Shown: piece by piece, positions 23,449 to 26,631 of the stretch | How positions within the stretch are numbered: position 1 is the first letter of the stretch | Layout: the number at the start of each line of letters is the position of its first letter | Source: a virus | Virus record (IMG/VR): IMGVR_UViG_3300013233_000412 | Span: 1 to 26,631 of that record | DNA: 26,631 bases | Strand: one strand, 5' to 3' | Notes under the pieces: generated by a model | What the model saw: only the letters and a program-made list of their open reading frames with translations | What the model was told of the DNA's origin: nothing | The model's database searches: none | Position numbers and translations under genes: made by a program

Positions 23449-24124
23449 GCGCACTAGTCACGCGTTCGCCGATGAGCTCAGCAAAATACACTCCGGCGAG
23501 CTAGAGAAGACAGCCGTCCGTGAGACGTTACGTATAGGCAGGAAGGCATTAAGCGCGGCCCTGCGTGGCGGAACGAAGCTGCATGCACCTCCCGGCGTAT
23601 TTAAGGCTGAGAGGGATGCAGCAGTAACCGCCGGGACAGGTCTGATGGAGGCACTGAAGCGGCGAGGAGTGACTACGCACAGGGCTCGAGTCAAGTCCCC
23701 CGGGTCTATAATGGCCAATGGTGGGTCAGGCCTCCCCGACGACCTACTCGGTATGCAGACATATGGCAAGGGGCCCGAAGACGTAAAGAAGCTACTATCT
23801 GCCCTAAGGTCGGAGGGAGTCACTGGTATATCGGCGTCTACTAAGGCACGGAAGGGGTACCATGGCGTCAACATAAAGGGATCTTACAAGGGCACGCCCA
23901 TTGAATATCAAGTGTCTCCCGGACGCATATCCAACATGGGGCAGATCATGGAGCACTCATTAGGGTACAAGCAGGTGACGGAGGCCCCCAACGCTAATCG
24001 CATAGATAAGTGGGTGGGTCGCGTTATAGCGCCTAAGATGGTAAACTGGGATGCCGCAGGCCCCTTAGATCCTAGCTGGATCAATGAGGCGGCGCCTGCT
24101 ATGAGGCGATTCGGAGTAAAGTAA
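23441..24124 (+). CDS. Head-cassette protein with RelA/SpoT-like nucleotidyltransferase motifs (227 aa)
   Basis: Residues 1-27 (HAFADELSKI, GELEKTA) resemble short helical leaders seen on phage virion proteins. Residues 83-177 match the RelA/SpoT synthetase pattern in order and spacing: R83-V-K85-S-P-G-S89-I, D100-D101-L-L-G104-M-Q106, G139-Y140-H-G-V-N144, E155-Y-Q-V-S159, and E171-H172-S-L-G-Y-K177. In (p)ppGpp synthetases and ToxSAS toxins these positions bind ATP, Mg and GTP or tRNA. The Tyr and the acidic pair D101/E155 are kept, while R (at Q106), H (at N144) and the RT after EIQ are changed. No hydrolase, TGS or ACT domain is present. It overlaps both neighbours by 1-8 nt. Activity and target are unknown. 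Confidence 0.55.
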   Translation: MNRRTSHAFADELSKIHSGELEKTAVRETLRIGRKALSAALRGGTKLHAPPGVFKAERDAAVTAGTGLMEALKRRGVTTHRARVKSPGSIMANGGSGLPDDLLGMQTYGKGPEDVKKLLSALRSEGVTGISASTKARKGYHGVNIKGSYKGTPIEYQVSPGRISNMGQIMEHSLGYKQVTEAPNANRIDKWVGRVIAPKMVNWDAAGPLDPSWINEAAPAMRRFGVK

Positions 24125-24786
24125 TGGCGTATTCTGCTAATGGCGTGCTGGGAGACGACGTAGGTCTTCAGTTTATACCTCTCATAGGGTTGCTCATGAC
24201 GCGCATAGGCCCTGCGTTCGTTACGTGGGACTACACAGCGCTGAGGGCTGAGCTGGAGGAGTCCTACGGGGCCATCGGCGTCCAGACATGGCAGAAGATC
24301 ATGGCTGCGACTGTACTTCTCTCCTCTGAGGTAGCGTGGCAGGAGTGGGAGGTGTTTGAGAACATGGTGGCCGCGATCGTTGGTGAGATGCCAATATTCT
24401 CTTACGTGCAGCCTCCGGAGCCTGCGGAGATGGTCATAGCACTGAGCGTTATGGGTAGGGTAGCTAATTACGGGATCTCCTCTGAGGTAGCGGATTACAT
24501 CACAGCTGCGTGCCTCAATGATGGGTTATGGTATCTTGAGGAGGGGCCGCTGAGCATTGCGCGGATGTCCTTGATGCTGTATGACAAGCGCCTCGGCATT
24601 CAGCGAGATTTCAGTAGCGTCTCTGACGCTATCGCAATGCAGTCTTCTATGTATTCTCCTGCGGAGTCTCCTGAGGAGGTTCAGGCCAATAAGGTGCGTG
24701 AGACTAGACTAGTGCTAAAGCGTTACATAGATACAGAGAAACGGCAGGTCCAGGAACTATCCGGGGTGCTGCAAGGGAGTAAGTAG
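24124..24786 (+). CDS. 220-aa hypothetical protein upstream of the portal gene
   Basis: ATG 24124 overlaps the stop of the RelA/SpoT-like gene (TAATG). The product is largely helical. It has FIPLIGLLMTRIGPAFVTWD near the N-terminus, a central VAWQEWEVFENMVAAIVGEM with PPEPAEMVIALSVMGRV, and a charged C-terminal helix (VRETRLVLKRYIDTEKRQVQ). No signal peptide or clear membrane span is present; the N-terminal hydrophobic stretch contains charged residues. I recognise no family name. Its position immediately before the portal gene, with a TAGTG junction, suggests a small head-assembly or terminase-associated component, which is inference only. Confidence 0.55.
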   Translation: MAYSANGVLGDDVGLQFIPLIGLLMTRIGPAFVTWDYTALRAELEESYGAIGVQTWQKIMAATVLLSSEVAWQEWEVFENMVAAIVGEMPIFSYVQPPEPAEMVIALSVMGRVANYGISSEVADYITAACLNDGLWYLEEGPLSIARMSLMLYDKRLGIQRDFSSVSDAIAMQSSMYSPAESPEEVQANKVRETRLVLKRYIDTEKRQVQELSGVLQGSK

Positions 24787-26631
24787 TGGCAGGCATTGGA
24801 TCAAGTGGCAGCTCGGATAGGTTCTCAGGCTATCGTGGCGGGACGCTAGACGGCAGGAACAACAGCTTCCGCTACCCGTCTCCTTGGTGGGACATCGCCA
24901 GTATGCAGCTCCCTACTACAGTAAAGAGCCTATTCCGCAAGTGCCGATATCATATGCTCGTTAATCCGCTCATCTCCAGCGTCGTCAGGAAGATGGCGTC
25001 CTATCCGATAACGAGCATCGTCATCGACGACACGGCCAAGCCTGGATTCGACAGGGCAACTAAGAAGTGGGATGACTGCCTGAATCGGGTGCTGAGTTTA
25101 TCCTCGTTCCAGGTGGAGGTAGGACTAGACTATCACGGCTACGGGAACTGCATGGTCAGCATCTTATATCCGTTCCATAAGCACCTACAATGCACTGGGT
25201 GCGGCTATAAGAAACGCATCACACGCCTCAAGTATAAAAAAGACTGGAGGTTTAAGAATTTCAAGTACATCTTAGATTGCCCAGAGTGCGGGATATCGAA
25301 GCCTGCGAGAGTGGATGACGTATACTACAGGAGCTACCGGGACATAAAACTCGTCCGATGGAGCCCTACAGACATCGACATCGACTTTAATCCCATTACT
25401 CGTGAGTCCACTTACGCATACAAGGTCCCTGCGAAGGTACGAAAGAAGATACACGAAGGAGATAAGACCTACCTAGAGACTATGCCTGAGGCCATCATAT
25501 CTGCGGCGCGCGGGAAGCGGCCATTCATACTGGCTAAGGAGAACGTCTTCCACTTTAAGGCGCCTACTCCGAGTCTTGACTCTAATGATGAGGGGTGGGG
25601 CTACCCACTCATCCTGCCCGCGTTGAAGGATGCGTTCTATCTACAGATCATGAAGAAGGCGCAAGAGGCTGTAATGCTAGAGCATTTAGTCCCTCTAGAC
25701 ATACTATTCCCGGCATCGTCGGACACGAATGCCAACCCCTACCTCACTATAAACTTGAAGGACTGGAAGGCGCAGGTCGAGTCGGAGGTAGGCAGATGGC
25801 GTAGAGACCCAAACTACAAGCCAGTTATGCCTGTCCCGGTAGGGCACCAGAGGATTGGAGGGAACGGGCGCGCACTGATGCTCACACAAGAGATACGTGC
25901 TATGTCCGAGCACATTGTAGCAGGTATGACGGTCCCGCAGGAGTTCGTATTTGGCGGACTAACCTACTCGGGGACTAGTGTATCTCTCAGGATGCTAGAG
26001 AATCAGTTCATAACATACAGGACGCTACACGAGCACTTCCTGCAACATTTCCTTGTCCCTAATATTGCTAGGTTCATGGGATGGAAGGAGGTGAACGTGC
26101 ACATGAAGGCATTCAAGATGGCAGATGACATGCAAGCCAAGAGACTGCTTGTCGCGCTCAACCAGTCCCGCAAGATCTCAGACAAGACTATGCTGGCTGA
26201 CTTCGACAAGGACTCGATCGCGGAGGCCAAGCTGATTGAGCAGGAGATGAGGCAGGGACTGAGTATCGCAAAGCTGGACGCACTGGCCAAGGCTCAGATA
26301 CAGGGAGAGCAGCAGACAGTCGCCACTAAGTTCCAGATTAAGAACCAGATGACAATGCAGGACGCGCAAGCTAAGGCGCAAAAAAAGGCGCAGGAGGCTG
26401 CTGCGAGAGATGCCGCTCAGCAGCAGGCCGCGCAGGCGAGCGCGCAAAGCACGCCCACCATAGATGCCAGCAGGCTAGCTACCAGCTACGCGCATAGGCT
26501 CTCTAGTATGGCAGTTCCTGATCGTCAGGTGGTCTTGTCACGTATGCAGAAGGATATGCCTCAACTGTACGACGTTGTGAATCAACAGCTCCAGGGGATG
26601 AGTGCCAAGAGTCCGGAGGACCCTCCGGAGC
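24786..26631 (+). CDS. Portal protein with internal zinc ribbon (3' end outside window)
   Basis: GTG 24786 overlaps the previous stop (TAGTG) with AAGGGAG upstream. The frame is open for 615 codons to the window edge. Landmarks of a portal family known from some large tailed phages are LVNPLISSVVRKMASYPIT, KLVRWSPTDIDIDF, NVFHFKAPTPS, EGWGYPLILPAL, KKAQEAVMLEHLVPLDILFP, RWRRDPNYKPV, MTVPQEFVFGG and SVSLRMLENQF. Residues 136-168 insert a four-Cys zinc ribbon (C136-x2-C139, C165-x2-C168). The C-terminal part is a Gln/Ala/Lys-rich coiled region. Portal rings sit at the capsid vertex and thread DNA. The terminase large subunit is expected nearby but is not in the window. Confidence 0.9.
   Translation, partial: MAGIGSSGSSDRFSGYRGGTLDGRNNSFRYPSPWWDIASMQLPTTVKSLFRKCRYHMLVNPLISSVVRKMASYPITSIVIDDTAKPGFDRATKKWDDCLNRVLSLSSFQVEVGLDYHGYGNCMVSILYPFHKHLQCTGCGYKKRITRLKYKKDWRFKNFKYILDCPECGISKPARVDDVYYRSYRDIKLVRWSPTDIDIDFNPITRESTYAYKVPAKVRKKIHEGDKTYLETMPEAIISAARGKRPFILAKENVFHFKAPTPSLDSNDEGWGYPLILPALKDAFYLQIMKKAQEAVMLEHLVPLDILFPASSDTNANPYLTINLKDWKAQVESEVGRWRRDPNYKPVMPVPVGHQRIGGNGRALMLTQEIRAMSEHIVAGMTVPQEFVFGGLTYSGTSVSLRMLENQFITYRTLHEHFLQHFLVPNIARFMGWKEVNVHMKAFKMADDMQAKRLLVALNQSRKISDKTMLADFDKDSIAEAKLIEQEMRQGLSIAKLDALAKAQIQGEQQTVATKFQIKNQMTMQDAQAKAQKKAQEAAARDAAQQQAAQASAQSTPTIDASRLATSYAHRLSSMAVPDRQVVLSRMQKDMPQLYDVVNQQLQGMSAKSPEDPPE
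26381..26424 (+). promoter_or_regulatory. Candidate -1 ribosomal frameshift signal in the portal gene
   Basis: In the zero frame the heptamer A_AAA_AAG (26381-26387) is the canonical slippery sequence. A 9-nt spacer leads to a 7-bp stem (GCTGCTG 26397-26403 with CAGCAGC 26418-26424, 14-nt loop). A -1 shift would add about 36 codons and stop at 26495-26497. The Ala/Gln-rich protein could generate such pairing by chance. Confidence 0.3.

Noticed and set aside
26003-26447. Minus-strand frames across the portal gene
   Set aside because: They are Ser/Leu-rich antisense readings of a strongly conserved portal coding sequence without ribosome sites.
1-26631. tRNA genes, integrase, transposase
   Set aside because: I looked for tRNA-like arms and recombinase motifs and saw none, so no evidence for a temperate integration module is present in this window.

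Overview
The window is a 26.6-kb piece of a double-stranded DNA tailed bacteriophage (Caudoviricetes-type) genome. It encodes a portal protein, tail or baseplate and fibre proteins, and a complete phage replication and recombination set that includes its own RecA and family A DNA polymerase. Genes are packed tightly: most neighbours overlap by 1-40 nt (TAATG, ATGA and TAGTG junctions), with strong AGGAGG-type ribosome sites. I see no rRNA, tRNA, CRISPR array, integrase or insertion sequence. Base composition is slightly over half G+C by eye. The host cannot be named from the sequence.

Layout. (1) Positions 1-5912, plus strand: distal virion genes. These are the end of a large tail/baseplate protein, a 55-aa ORF with a GTG start, a 192-aa tail-associated protein, two beta-rich fibre-like proteins that share a repeated module (two copies in the first, one in the second), and a small charged protein. 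(2) Positions 5899-5930: a hairpin whose U-tract faces the minus strand. It ends the long leftward operon and lies partly inside the last codons of the convergent plus-strand gene. (3) Positions 5937-22278, minus strand: the early/replication operon. In transcription order it holds an Arg-rich disordered protein, an XRE-type regulator, an SF2 helicase, a uracil-DNA-glycosylase-like Fe-S protein, a coiled-coil protein faintly like Mu Gam, a 98-aa protein, a 132-nt non-coding gap with two hairpins, a DnaB-type helicase, a TOPRIM primase, a Cys-rich gp32-like candidate ssDNA-binding protein, a small protein, a 361-aa unknown, DNA polymerase, a 38-aa Lys-rich ORF, RecA, a PD-(D/E)XK/resolvase-like nuclease, a two-domain Cas4-like protein, a 217-aa unknown, a RusA-like resolvase, and two basic proteins with SAP/Rho-N-like motifs. 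(4) Positions 22279-22368: a divergent promoter region. (5) Positions 22369-26631, plus strand: the head-proximal virion cassette. It holds a 359-aa virion-type protein, a 227-aa protein with RelA/SpoT-like synthetase motifs, a 220-aa protein, and a long portal gene with a zinc ribbon that starts at a GTG and runs off the window.

How the genes fit together. The leftward block supplies the fork (helicase, primase, polymerase, candidate SSB). It also supplies recombination functions (RecA, SF2 helicase, two candidate resolvases, Cas4-like nuclease), as expected for replication coupled to recombination. The XRE protein sits second in that operon and is the natural candidate regulator of the divergent region. 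The rightward blocks are late structural genes.

Most worth following up: the RelA/SpoT-like protein in the head cassette; the Cas4-like tandem duplication, whose N-terminal copy keeps the cysteine geometry but has lost nuclease residues; the UDG-like protein with altered catalytic motifs; and the near absence of the tetranucleotide AATT (none in the first 5.9 kb).
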